Shown piece by piece: positions 33,010 through 40,850 of a DNA stretch of 41,309 nucleotides (positions are counted from its first letter, which is position 1; each line of letters begins with the position of its first letter). The position numbers were made by a program, and so were the translations under genes. This DNA is from CAZNUM01 sp964539305 (GTDB taxonomy: Bacteria; Fidelibacterota; Marinisomatia; Marinisomatales; TCS55). The notes under the pieces are model-generated. The model had not been told where the DNA came from. It was given only the letters and a program-made list of their open reading frames with translations, and searched no databases. The DNA lies in assembly GCA_964539305.1 (NCBI GenBank), contig CAZIIM010000015.1:1-41309 (forward strand), in the 5' to 3' direction.

Positions 33010-34155
33010 CTAATCTTCGCTTAGTAGATGCCTGGCTATCACCAGTTCCTGAATCTCCGAAGTTCCTTCGTAGATCTGCGTAATTTTTGCGTCGCGCATC
33101 AACCGTTCCACACCATACTCCTGCATATACCCATACCCCCCGAAAATCTGGACACACTGGGTTGCATTCTTCATCGCCACGGCTGAAGCGAAATTTTTCG
33201 CCATGGCTGCTTCCTTGGTATACGGTTTATGTTCATCCTTCAATTTTGCTGCGCGGTGAATCAGTAAACGGGCTGCGTCGACACCGATTGCCATTTGGGC
33301 CAACTGACTTTGAATGGCCCCGAAATGCCCTATGGTCGTTCCAAACTGTTTACGTTCCCTGGCGTACTCCACAGCCCGGTCCAAGGCGGCTTTGGCAATC
33401 CCCAGTGCCTGGGAGGCAATACCAATCCGGCCTCCGTCCAGCGTTTTTAATGCAATCTTAAATCCTTCCCCCTCTTCCCCGATCCTGTTTTTCACAGGAA
33501 TTCGACAATCTTCAAAATACAATTCACAGGTATCCGAGCCCCGAATTCCCAGTTTATCCTCCTTTTTCCCGGTGGAAAATCCCGGCAGGCCTTTTTCAAC
33601 AATCAAGGTTGAAATCCCTTTGTATCCCACCCCTTTTTCCGTGAGACACATGAGCAGAACGACATCACTGGAAATGCCGTTTGTCACCCAGTTTTTCGTT
33701 CCATTAACAATGTAATAATCTCCCTCCCGACGGGCATAGGTGCGCATATTGCTGGCATCGGAACCGGATTGGGGCTCACTGAGGGAAAAAGCGCCCAACC
33801 ACTGACCGGAAGCTAGTTTTTTCAGATACGTTTCTTTTTGGAAATCATTACCAAATGTGAGCAACAATTGACAAACCAGGGAATTGTTAACTGACATAAT
33901 CACGCCAGCGGAGGCATCCACTTTTGAGACCTCTTCCATGGCCAGGCAATAGGAAAGCGTATCCAAACCGGCGCCGCCCCATTGTTCCGGAACCATCATG
34001 CCCAGAAAACCCAACTCGGCCATTTGTTTAATTTCTTTTTCAGGAAATTTCGCTTCTGCATCCCGCTCAATTACGCCGGGTGCCAGATACTGTTCCGCAA
34101 ACTCCCGGGCCGTTTTACGGATTAGCTCCTGTTCTTCAGTGAGATTAAAATCCAT
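33010..34155 (-). CDS. Acyl-CoA dehydrogenase (short/branched-chain type)
   Basis: FAD-dependent β-oxidation enzyme, 381 residues. FSLSEPQSGSDAS and NGTKNWVTNG are FAD/substrate segments, and QIFGGYGYMQEYGVER and IYEGTSEIQ flank the active site, with Glu363 as the probable catalytic base. The sequence is of the butyryl-CoA/short-chain type; isovaleryl- or 2-methylbutyryl-CoA are possible substrates. Its start overlaps the thiolase stop by one base, and leucine dehydrogenase follows 13 bases later, so the three form one unit. Confidence 0.94.
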   Translation of the reverse strand: MDFNLTEEQELIRKTAREFAEQYLAPGVIERDAEAKFPEKEIKQMAELGFLGMMVPEQWGGAGLDTLSYCLAMEEVSKVDASAGVIMSVNNSLVCQLLLTFGNDFQKETYLKKLASGQWLGAFSLSEPQSGSDASNMRTYARREGDYYIVNGTKNWVTNGISSDVVLLMCLTEKGVGYKGISTLIVEKGLPGFSTGKKEDKLGIRGSDTCELYFEDCRIPVKNRIGEEGEGFKIALKTLDGGRIGIASQALGIAKAALDRAVEYARERKQFGTTIGHFGAIQSQLAQMAIGVDAARLLIHRAAKLKDEHKPYTKEAAMAKNFASAVAMKNATQCVQIFGGYGYMQEYGVERLMRDAKITQIYEGTSEIQELVIARHLLSED

Positions 34156-35339
34156 CAGCGCTCCACGATCACAGCAGAGGCTTCGCCGCCGCCAATACAG
34201 AGAGTGGCAAGCCCTAATCGGGCACTTCTTTGTATCATGGCATGGATCAATGTGGTGAGAATCCGGGCACCACTGGCACCAATCGGATGGCCTAGAGCGA
34301 TGGCACCGCCATGCACATTCACTATTTCCGGATTCAGGTTAAAATCCTCCATGGCCGCCATGGCCACCGGTGCAAAAGCTTCATTAATTTCCCATAAATC
34401 GATATCGGTTGCCGTTAGTCCGGCCTTTTTCAATACTTTACCAATTGCTTTCCCCGGAGCCGTGGTAAACCACTCCGGTGCCTGAGCAGCCGAGGCCTGC
34501 GCTCGAAGGGTAACGAGGGGTTTGAATCCCAATTCTTTCGCGACCGCTTCAGCCATAATTAACAGGGCGGCGGCACCATCATTAATTTTCGATGCATTGG
34601 CCGCCGTAACGGTTCCCTCCTTTTCAAAGGCAGGTTTCAGCTTAGGCATCTTTTCAAAATTCGCCCGTGCAGGTTCTTCATCTGCCTCCACCGTGATGGG
34701 TGCTCCTTTCCGCTGAGGAACCGTAACCGGTACTAATTCAGATTGGAACCAGCCTTCACTCTGGGCACGTTGGGCCCGTTTGTAGGATTCCTGGGCAAAT
34801 ATATCCTGTTTCTCCCGTGAGTAGTGGCGATCCCGGGCACAGAGTTCGGCACAATTCCCCATATGAATATCGTTGTACACGTCCCACAACCCGTCTTTGA
34901 TCATGCTATCAATCAGTTCTCCGTGCCCCAACCGGTACCCGGAGCGTCCTTTGGGCAATAAGTAGGGCGCTAGGGACATATTCTCCATTCCGCCGGCAAT
35001 AATAATGTCTGCGTCACCCGTCTGGATAGCCTGGGCCGCCAGCATGACTGCTTTCAGACCGGATCCACACATTTTATTAATAGTCAGACACTCTACCTGG
35101 TTCGGCAAACCCGCCCCCAAGGCAGCCTGGCGGGCGGGAGCCTGACCCAAACCTGCCGTTAAGACATTACCCATGATGACTTCATCCACCCGATTTCCAT
35201 CCAGGGATGTGTCATTCAAAACAGCCTGAATGACCGTTGCTCCCAATTGGGGAGCCGGAATGGAAGAAAGGGTCCCCTGAAACGCACCCACGGGCGTCCG
35301 CTTGGCCGAAACAATCACAACTTTTCTCAAAGCTGACAT
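34155..35339 (-). CDS. Acetyl-CoA acetyltransferase (thiolase)
   Basis: Thiolase of 394 residues. Nucleophile Cys91 sits in NKMCGSGLKA, with His351 in ALGHPIGASGAR and Cys381 in CIGGGEASA, so the full active site is present. The length and loops match biosynthetic/degradative acetoacetyl-CoA thiolases. It is first in the thiolase-acyl-CoA dehydrogenase-leucine dehydrogenase string, preceded by a 189-base AT-rich gap that probably carries its promoter. Confidence 0.94.
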   Translation of the reverse strand: MSALRKVVIVSAKRTPVGAFQGTLSSIPAPQLGATVIQAVLNDTSLDGNRVDEVIMGNVLTAGLGQAPARQAALGAGLPNQVECLTINKMCGSGLKAVMLAAQAIQTGDADIIIAGGMENMSLAPYLLPKGRSGYRLGHGELIDSMIKDGLWDVYNDIHMGNCAELCARDRHYSREKQDIFAQESYKRAQRAQSEGWFQSELVPVTVPQRKGAPITVEADEEPARANFEKMPKLKPAFEKEGTVTAANASKINDGAAALLIMAEAVAKELGFKPLVTLRAQASAAQAPEWFTTAPGKAIGKVLKKAGLTATDIDLWEINEAFAPVAMAAMEDFNLNPEIVNVHGGAIALGHPIGASGARILTTLIHAMIQRSARLGLATLCIGGGEASAVIVER

Positions 35340-35528
35340 GTTAATGTTTTCCTGATTTATAGTTCTGATTGGATGGAAAATATAGCAGGATGCAGGCCTT
35401 AAAACTCATACGTTGATGTTGGTACCTATTCAATAAACACGTTTCACATTTTTCCGGTACTTCCAGTCTTCACAGACTAAAAGATGGCATCCCAATCAAT
35501 GGAAAGTTACAATGAAATCCGGGTAGAA

Positions 35529-36491
35529 TTAAGCCTTTTCACCCTGTCCCCTCTGATTGTAAGCCCTGATTATCTCCCGCACCAGTTTATGTCGAACCAC
35601 ATCCCGTTCATCCAGATGAATAAAGCCAATACCGTCAATCTGGTCCAGGATTTCCATCACCTGGAGTAAACCGGAATCCTCCTCTCGCGGGAGGTCGATT
35701 TGAGTAATATCGCCGGTAATGATTGCTTTGGAATTCACGCCAAGTCGCGTCAGGAACATCTTCATTTGCATGGTGGTGGCATTCTGGGCCTCATCCAGAA
35801 TGAGGAAAGCATTATCCAGTGTCCGACCCCGCATATAAGCCAATGGAATAATTTCAATTGTATTTTTTGCCAGCAACGGTTTCAATTTGCTGGCCGTGAG
35901 CATAGAGCCAAGGGCATCGTAGAGCGGTGTCAAATAGGGATCAACCTTTTCCTTCAGATCCCCGGGGAGGAATCCAAGATTCTCCCCTGCCTCCACGGCG
36001 GGACGGCAGAGAACAATGCGTTCCACATCATGATTCTCCAGAGCCGCCACGGCGAATGCCACTGCCAGATAGGTTTTTCCCGTCCCGGCAGGACCGATGG
36101 AGAATACAATGTCATTTTTCCGGACCAGCTCAATATAGGTAGACTGGCCTTTAGAACGGGACGTGATCGCTCCTTTCCGTCCGTAAAAAACAACCTGTCC
36201 TGGGTCCGTAGTCTCGGGCGACGGATGATGATTTCGATCAACCTGAACCAACTGGATCAGTTGATTTACATCCGACTGCGTCAGATTCCCCTTCCGGGTC
36301 AGGGTTTGGATCATTTCATGAATCACTTCCTGAATGGCTTCCGTCTCCTCCGGCGAACCGTCAATTTTCACCACATTCCCCCGCACAAGTACGCGTCCCG
36401 TAAACGCCTTTTCGAGCAATTGAAGGTGGGCATCGGCCACGCCAAATAATGCTGCCAGATCCACTCCTTTTAATTCAATTGTTTTTGCCAT
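35529..36491 (-). CDS. phoH: PhoH-family ATPase
   Basis: Cytoplasmic P-loop protein of 320 residues related to phosphate-starvation protein PhoH. The Walker A is GPAGTGKT at 133-140 and Walker B is AFLILDEAQNAT. CRPAVEAGENLGFLPGDLKEK is the family signature. The N-terminal 60 residues form a KH-like/PhoH leader (FTGRVLVRGNVVKIDG). In many bacteria phoH sits next to ybeY and rRNA maturation genes; here those neighbours are absent. It is divergent from the TAtT lipoprotein gene. Confidence 0.94.
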   Translation of the reverse strand: MAKTIELKGVDLAALFGVADAHLQLLEKAFTGRVLVRGNVVKIDGSPEETEAIQEVIHEMIQTLTRKGNLTQSDVNQLIQLVQVDRNHHPSPETTDPGQVVFYGRKGAITSRSKGQSTYIELVRKNDIVFSIGPAGTGKTYLAVAFAVAALENHDVERIVLCRPAVEAGENLGFLPGDLKEKVDPYLTPLYDALGSMLTASKLKPLLAKNTIEIIPLAYMRGRTLDNAFLILDEAQNATTMQMKMFLTRLGVNSKAIITGDITQIDLPREEDSGLLQVMEILDQIDGIGFIHLDERDVVRHKLVREIIRAYNQRGQGEKA

Positions 36492-36517
36492 ATCCCACCA
36501 ATTATTCGTTAATTACA

Positions 36518-36573
36518 CCGCTGAATTTAAGGACTTTTCGGCTAGTGCATGGTGGTGGATTAAAACTCAGCGG
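36518..36573. repeat. Imperfect inverted repeat between phoH and the TAtT lipoprotein gene
   Basis: The arm CCGCTGAATTTAA (36518-36530) is matched by TTAAAACTCAGCGG (36560-36573): seven perfect outer pairs, two or three unpaired bases, then five more. The 29-base centre lies in the only spacer between these divergent genes, so it may be an operator or a hairpin in the 5' leader of the plus-strand gene, ending 18 bases before its ATG. Confidence 0.35.
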
Positions 36574-36590
36574 TTTCCATGTGGATCAAG

Positions 36591-37466
36591 ATGAATAAGT
36601 GTAGCAGATTCATTCGACTCATACCCTTCCTGTTTATTTTATTTGCTATTGGATGCAGTCACCGGGCTGCCGTCGCAAAAAAAGAAAACCTGGAAATGAA
36701 TCTTCAGTTTCTGATCGACCAGGGAAAGCAGCATTGGGAAAAACGGGTGGATCCGGAGGAAGCGCGAAAAGCCCGGTTTTTTCTTTCCAAGGCCTACCTA
36801 ATTGATCCGGACAACCTTGAAATTACAGCCCTGTACAGCCGTGCTTGTCAATTTGTAGCCTATTATATTGAAACAGATCCTGCGCTTCAGGATTCCCTCT
36901 ATATTGAAGGTCGCAATGCGGCCTGGAATGTGATTTCCCACACGCCAGCCTTTCAGGAAGGGTTCCAGTCCGCCAGTGGTGATTCTACGGCGAGACTGAT
37001 CGCCGGGTTGGAACGGTTACCCATCGATTATATTCCGGTCCTGTACTGGTGGATCGCCAATTCAGCCCGCTATCTTTCGTCGAAACCGGTGATTGAACGA
37101 CTAAACCACCGCGACGAGATTGAAACCGGTCTTCACCGGATTCAAGCTTTAAAGCCGGATTATTTCTATGGAGGGCCAAATCGTATTTTTGGTGGAATCT
37201 TTGCCCGGATTCCGGGGGTGGAACTATCCCTGTCAGAAAGCTATTTTGAACAGTCAATCAAAGAAAGCCCCAATTATCTGGGGACTTATGTCCTGCGGGC
37301 CCGTTTTCTCCATACCAAAACCGGGAACCGGGAGCAGTTCAACAAAGACCTGAATTACGTACTCCAGGCCGATCCTACCGCCCTGCCGGAAGTCATGCCC
37401 GAGAATCTCCTAGAACAGGGAAAAGCCAAAGCACTTTTGGCTCAGGAAGCTTATTTGTTCGAGTAA
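36591..37466 (+). CDS. TAtT-family lipoprotein (TRAP-transporter-associated T component)
   Basis: Helical-repeat lipoprotein. I chose the ATG at 36591, which gives MNKCSRFIRLIPFLFILFAI, a signal peptide ending in the lipobox IGC (lipid Cys22), and has GGA five bases upstream. An alternative ATG lies four codons earlier. The mature part follows the TAtT pattern: IPVLYWWIANSARYLSS, YFYGGPNRIFGGIFARIPG and the C-terminal LEQGKAKALLAQ. TAtT proteins are periplasmic lipoproteins described with TRAP transporters in spirochaetes; no TRAP genes are visible here, so the partner is unknown. Confidence 0.8.
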   Translation: MNKCSRFIRLIPFLFILFAIGCSHRAAVAKKENLEMNLQFLIDQGKQHWEKRVDPEEARKARFFLSKAYLIDPDNLEITALYSRACQFVAYYIETDPALQDSLYIEGRNAAWNVISHTPAFQEGFQSASGDSTARLIAGLERLPIDYIPVLYWWIANSARYLSSKPVIERLNHRDEIETGLHRIQALKPDYFYGGPNRIFGGIFARIPGVELSLSESYFEQSIKESPNYLGTYVLRARFLHTKTGNREQFNKDLNYVLQADPTALPEVMPENLLEQGKAKALLAQEAYLFE

Positions 37467-37552
37467 TCGTTTTTCATCTTTCTGACTTCACGGTATTACA
37501 GAATCTTTTCCTTTTCACTGGCACATTCAAACTGGGTAACTCAAATTTTCCC

Positions 37553-38131
37553 ATGGGTTTATCTGTACTTTTATGGACATTCGGGGGGATTCTATTCAGT
37601 CTTCTCCTTCTTTTTACCCTTCCCTGGCGCGTATACATCCATGGAACACTGGCCATTACTTCAGAATTAACCTCCGGAACCGGAAGAATATTACTCGGGG
37701 GAAAACAAATTGGTTTCGGCCTCCGTTTCTATCCTCGAAAAAGAATTACTCTGGGGTATTACCATCGTCCACTTTTTTCGATCCCACTTCAGAAAAAGAG
37801 AAAAAAAAGCAGGGTACAAACCTCAAGAAGAATCAAATCGCTCAAGTCCAGACATTTAAAAATGGGCCAGGCCTTGTTGAAAGGATTACAAATTGTACAG
37901 TTAGACCTCCGGGGTCAGGTGGGTTTGCCTAATCCCATGCATACCGGACTGATTTACGGTTACAGCCATTGGATCCCCCGGATGATACCGGGGGTTGCCT
38001 TAAAAGTGAATATGGAACCGGTATTTTCTGGTCAATGGAACACCCGTCTGGACGGTACAGTTGCGTTAAAATTTTCGCCTGCATATGTTACCTGGCAAGC
38101 GGTGAAAACTTATTTTAAATTCAGGGATTAG
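37553..38131 (+). CDS. DUF2953 membrane-anchored protein (YtfI-like)
   Basis: A 192-residue protein with one N-terminal helix (LLWTFGGILFSLLLLFTLPW) followed by a β-rich domain and a lysine/arginine-rich segment near residues 80-105. The C-terminal part, including GQVGLPNPMHTGLIYGYSH, matches DUF2953, the family of Bacillus YtfI. The identification rests largely on the adjacent GerW gene 13 bases downstream, since ytfI-ytfJ is a conserved pair in spore formers. No strong ribosome site is seen before the ATG. Confidence 0.65.
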   Translation: MGLSVLLWTFGGILFSLLLLFTLPWRVYIHGTLAITSELTSGTGRILLGGKQIGFGLRFYPRKRITLGYYHRPLFSIPLQKKRKKSRVQTSRRIKSLKSRHLKMGQALLKGLQIVQLDLRGQVGLPNPMHTGLIYGYSHWIPRMIPGVALKVNMEPVFSGQWNTRLDGTVALKFSPAYVTWQAVKTYFKFRD

Positions 38132-38143
38132 AAAGGAATCATC

Positions 38144-38533
38144 ATGGGAATTTCAGACTTAATTAAAAATTTATTAAAAGAATCGCAGGAGATGCTGGAT
38201 TCCAAGACAGTGGTCGGGACACCTATTCAGGCCGGCGATTACACCGTAATTCCCGTGTCTAAAATTGTATTCGGATTCGGGGGAGGCGGGGGTGAAAGCC
38301 CCAATCAAAAAACCGGCGGATCCGGTGAAGGCGCCGGTGGCGGCTGGTCCATTGAACCGGTAGCCTTCATTGTTCTGGGAAAGGACGGTGCCAAATTAAT
38401 GACAATCGGCGATAAGGACAGTTTGTCTACTAAACTCATGGACCTGGCGCCAAAAGTGGTGGACACCATCAAGGATTTTGTGGATCAGAAGAAAAAGACA
38501 GATGAAGCATCCAAAGAAGAGGCTGCAGACTAA
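38144..38533 (+). CDS. GerW-family (YtfJ) protein
   Basis: A 129-residue protein of the GerW/YtfJ family. The core reads SKTVVGTPIQAGDYTVIPVS, then a glycine-rich loop (IVFGFGGGGGES...GGSGEGAGGGW) and IEPVAFIVLG, all typical. In Bacillus GerW is needed for proper spore germination, but homologues occur in non-spore-formers with unknown function. A good AAGGA site lies six bases before the ATG. The C terminus is a charged tail. It is coupled to the next gene by a TAATG overlap. Confidence 0.85.
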   Translation: MGISDLIKNLLKESQEMLDSKTVVGTPIQAGDYTVIPVSKIVFGFGGGGGESPNQKTGGSGEGAGGGWSIEPVAFIVLGKDGAKLMTIGDKDSLSTKLMDLAPKVVDTIKDFVDQKKKTDEASKEEAAD

Positions 38534-38928
38534 TGCGTCCTAAATCGGTCCGTGACATTATGGCGAAAAAACTGGTGACTTTCACGCCGGATACCAATGT
38601 GCTGGCTGCCATTGATACGCTGATCAAACACAAGATTTCCGGTGCCCCGGTCCTGGATGATAAGGGAAAACTGGTGGGCATGTTATCCGAGATTGATGCC
38701 ATGGAAACCTTAATCCATTCCTCCTACCATGGAGAAGGAGGCGGATGTGTCCGAGATTTTATGTCCACTAAATTGGTAACAGTCAGCCCCGAAATGGGTA
38801 TTATTGACCTGGCTGCCTTTTTCCAGGAAAAGCGGTACCGACGATTGCCGGTCGTGGAGCACGGAAAACTGGTGGGGCAGGTAAGCCGCCGGGATGTTTT
38901 AAAAGCCATCCAGAAAATGATCAGTTAA
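38533..38928 (+). CDS. CBS-domain pair protein
   Basis: A 131-residue stand-alone CBS pair. The first CBS is at about residues 8-60 (VRDIMAKKLVTFTPDTNV, LVGMLSEIDAMETL) and the second at about 72-128 (VRDFMSTKLVTVSPEMGI, LVGQVSRRDVLKAI). Such pairs bind adenosine nucleotides or related ligands and regulate partners. Its ATG shares one base with the GerW stop, so the two proteins are probably made together. It converges on the radical SAM gene with only 43 bases between. Confidence 0.9.
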   Translation: MRPKSVRDIMAKKLVTFTPDTNVLAAIDTLIKHKISGAPVLDDKGKLVGMLSEIDAMETLIHSSYHGEGGGCVRDFMSTKLVTVSPEMGIIDLAAFFQEKRYRRLPVVEHGKLVGQVSRRDVLKAIQKMIS

Positions 38929-38971
38929 TTCCCGGCAGTCCTAATTTCTATTTCGATCCCTCCGACAAATT

Positions 38972-39997
38972 TCAATTCCAAAATAATAGCTTTTCAGCTG
39001 GTAAGTATTTCACCAATACCTTCTCCAGGTCATCGCGGATGAGCTGCTGTTTTTCTGAAGACAGTGAAACGACATCGCCGTTCAAATCATAGGATTCATA
39101 GTATAAACGAGACTCGGGTTTCTGTTTTCGAATGCGCTGAAAAAATTCCTTATTCATTCGGAAGTATCCCAGGGTTACATCTTTTATCCTGTCTGGCGGT
39201 AAAACAGTAAAAACATGATCGAAAAAGGCTGAATAATCCTGCTGCCAGCCTTCATAAAAGAGTACCGGATCAAAACAAAGACGAACCTGCCACCCCCTTC
39301 GGATCGCTCTTAGCACCGCTTTTAGGCGCCGATCCAGATTTGGAGTCTCAAATTCATGTGCTTCGATGATGTTTTGGGGTGACAAGGTCCAGGCAAACAG
39401 GATTTGGGGGAAAGTTGTGATATCATCCAACGGGCTAAACAGAGCACTCTTGGTGCGAATTTCCAATATCAGATTTTCCGTTTTTTGACAAAAATTGATC
39501 CAAGATCGGGTAAGAGGCACAAGCTTTTCCATGGCCATTATATCGGTATTGTAAGATGGTGATACGACCAGAGGATTGCCGGGCGAATGTCCGTTTTCCA
39601 AACGATTCAAAACAGCGGAGAAAAAATCTTTTTCATTTACAAACAACACCATATTTCCCGAGGCATACATTCCTTGTAAAAAGCAATAATCACAATTGTA
39701 CAAACAATTAATCAATGGGGTGGCGTAAAAATGATTTTCATAACCGGCAGATTGCTGAATCTCAGTGACCGGGTATAAAAAAGGGGGCTTTTTTACGGCC
39801 AGTACCAGTTTCATACTCTGCTTCTGGATCTGAAAATTTTGCCTGCCCCTGTTAAAAAACTTTTTATAATCTTTAATAGGTATATGGACAGAGGCTGGAA
39901 GCCGCTCCAATAATTGTCTGGTAAGTGGGAACTCTAGAGCACCTTCTTCAATGTAAATATGGGAAAAATCAGGTAGAAAGACGTCCGCAGATCGCAT
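38972..39997 (-). CDS. Spore-photoproduct-lyase-like radical SAM enzyme
   Basis: Radical SAM protein of 341 residues. The 4Fe-4S motif CLYNCDYCFLQG has Cys98, Cys102 and Cys105 (CX3CX2C). The N terminus IYIEEGALEFPLTRQLLERL and the segment ENHFYATPLINC align with Bacillus SplB, which reverses UV spore photoproduct in DNA. Two residues of the hydrogen-transfer path differ. The essential Cys141 of SplB aligns with Tyr149 (PSYNTDIM here, SCTSDIV there), and Tyr99 aligns with Phe106. The scaffold and cluster are intact, so it is probably an active radical SAM enzyme with a different substrate or chemistry. It overlaps the MTAN-like gene by 29 bases. Confidence 0.8.
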   Translation of the reverse strand: MRSADVFLPDFSHIYIEEGALEFPLTRQLLERLPASVHIPIKDYKKFFNRGRQNFQIQKQSMKLVLAVKKPPFLYPVTEIQQSAGYENHFYATPLINCLYNCDYCFLQGMYASGNMVLFVNEKDFFSAVLNRLENGHSPGNPLVVSPSYNTDIMAMEKLVPLTRSWINFCQKTENLILEIRTKSALFSPLDDITTFPQILFAWTLSPQNIIEAHEFETPNLDRRLKAVLRAIRRGWQVRLCFDPVLFYEGWQQDYSAFFDHVFTVLPPDRIKDVTLGYFRMNKEFFQRIRKQKPESRLYYESYDLNGDVVSLSSEKQQLIRDDLEKVLVKYLPAEKLLFWN

Positions 39998-40787
39998 GAT
40001 ACAGTTGATTCCTGTCCTGTTTTGATACCGGGTAGGGTGAAAATAGATGCTCCACTGTTCTTAAACCCTTCCCGGTCCTGGCGACATAATTTTCTGCCAA
40101 TTCAAACAGATGCAACGATTGGGTCACTGAGAAGCGTTTGACTTTTATCTGGTGTTCCAGGAAACGAATATCTTCTGGTGCTAAAATAACCCGATCCTCA
40201 AAATGAGCGGTAGTGAGTAAATCCAATATTGTCCTAAAGGTCTTCAAATTATGTTGCATTAATTCAGAAACATTTAGAGCTCTGAAATCTTGGCAATCCA
40301 TATAATCAGATACGATTTTTAACAAAACAATCCGATGGGGAGGTAAATATCCCTGTCCTGTTCTGAAGATAGCGGCACCTTCCATATCGACTAAACTTCG
40401 AAGGGTGTTGGAACCATTGACAATCCCCTTCTCCACCGTCAACAGTTCCATTTCTCTTAATCCGTGTTTTATCAGCATATCGGGGAAGTAGACTTCACCG
40501 GATTTCGCCTCAGTAATTTTATTAATCATCATCATTTCCCCAATGGAGGTAAGTCCGGGTGGACCCCCTGCAATACCGATATTGATGAGCAACAAATCAC
40601 TTAAAGAGGGAAAAGACTCCAGCACCTGTTCCACGGCTTGAGCGGCTCTTCTTGAACCAACACCAGTAATCAATAAAACAATATTTTTTCGACGGTACCA
40701 GGGCCTGGAATGTTCTTTTGACAGTTTAAAAACCTCAATCACAGGACGGGCTTCAGCTTTTAAAGCAGTGACAATCAGAAATTTCAA
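39969..40787 (-). CDS. MTA/SAH nucleosidase-like phosphorylase-superfamily protein
   Basis: Member of the PNP/MTAN superfamily. The three catalytic residues of MTA/SAH nucleosidase align: Glu12 (TALKAEARPV), Glu136 (LVDMEGAAIF) and Asp161 (KIVSDYMD). The phosphate/ribose loop is ITGVGSRRAA, and INIGIAGG matches INTGSAGG. It is 272 residues long: the middle is shortened and a C-terminal extension of about 70 residues is added relative to E. coli MTAN. The start is a TTG without a clear ribosome site. It ends inside the start of the radical SAM gene, suggesting it clears 5'-deoxyadenosine made by that enzyme; this is inference. Confidence 0.78.
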   Translation of the reverse strand: MKFLIVTALKAEARPVIEVFKLSKEHSRPWYRRKNIVLLITGVGSRRAAQAVEQVLESFPSLSDLLLINIGIAGGPPGLTSIGEMMMINKITEAKSGEVYFPDMLIKHGLREMELLTVEKGIVNGSNTLRSLVDMEGAAIFRTGQGYLPPHRIVLLKIVSDYMDCQDFRALNVSELMQHNLKTFRTILDLLTTAHFEDRVILAPEDIRFLEHQIKVKRFSVTQSLHLFELAENYVARTGKGLRTVEHLFSPYPVSKQDRNQLYHAICGRLST

Positions 40788-40850
40788 TTCAGGTCGTGTC
40801 CGGGAAATAATGAATGAAATAAAATATATCTTATGATGGTTTTATGGCTT

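Noticed and set aside
35700..36449. 249-codon plus-strand frame opposite phoH
   Set aside because: The minus-strand PhoH has intact Walker motifs; the plus frame is a low-quality shadow.
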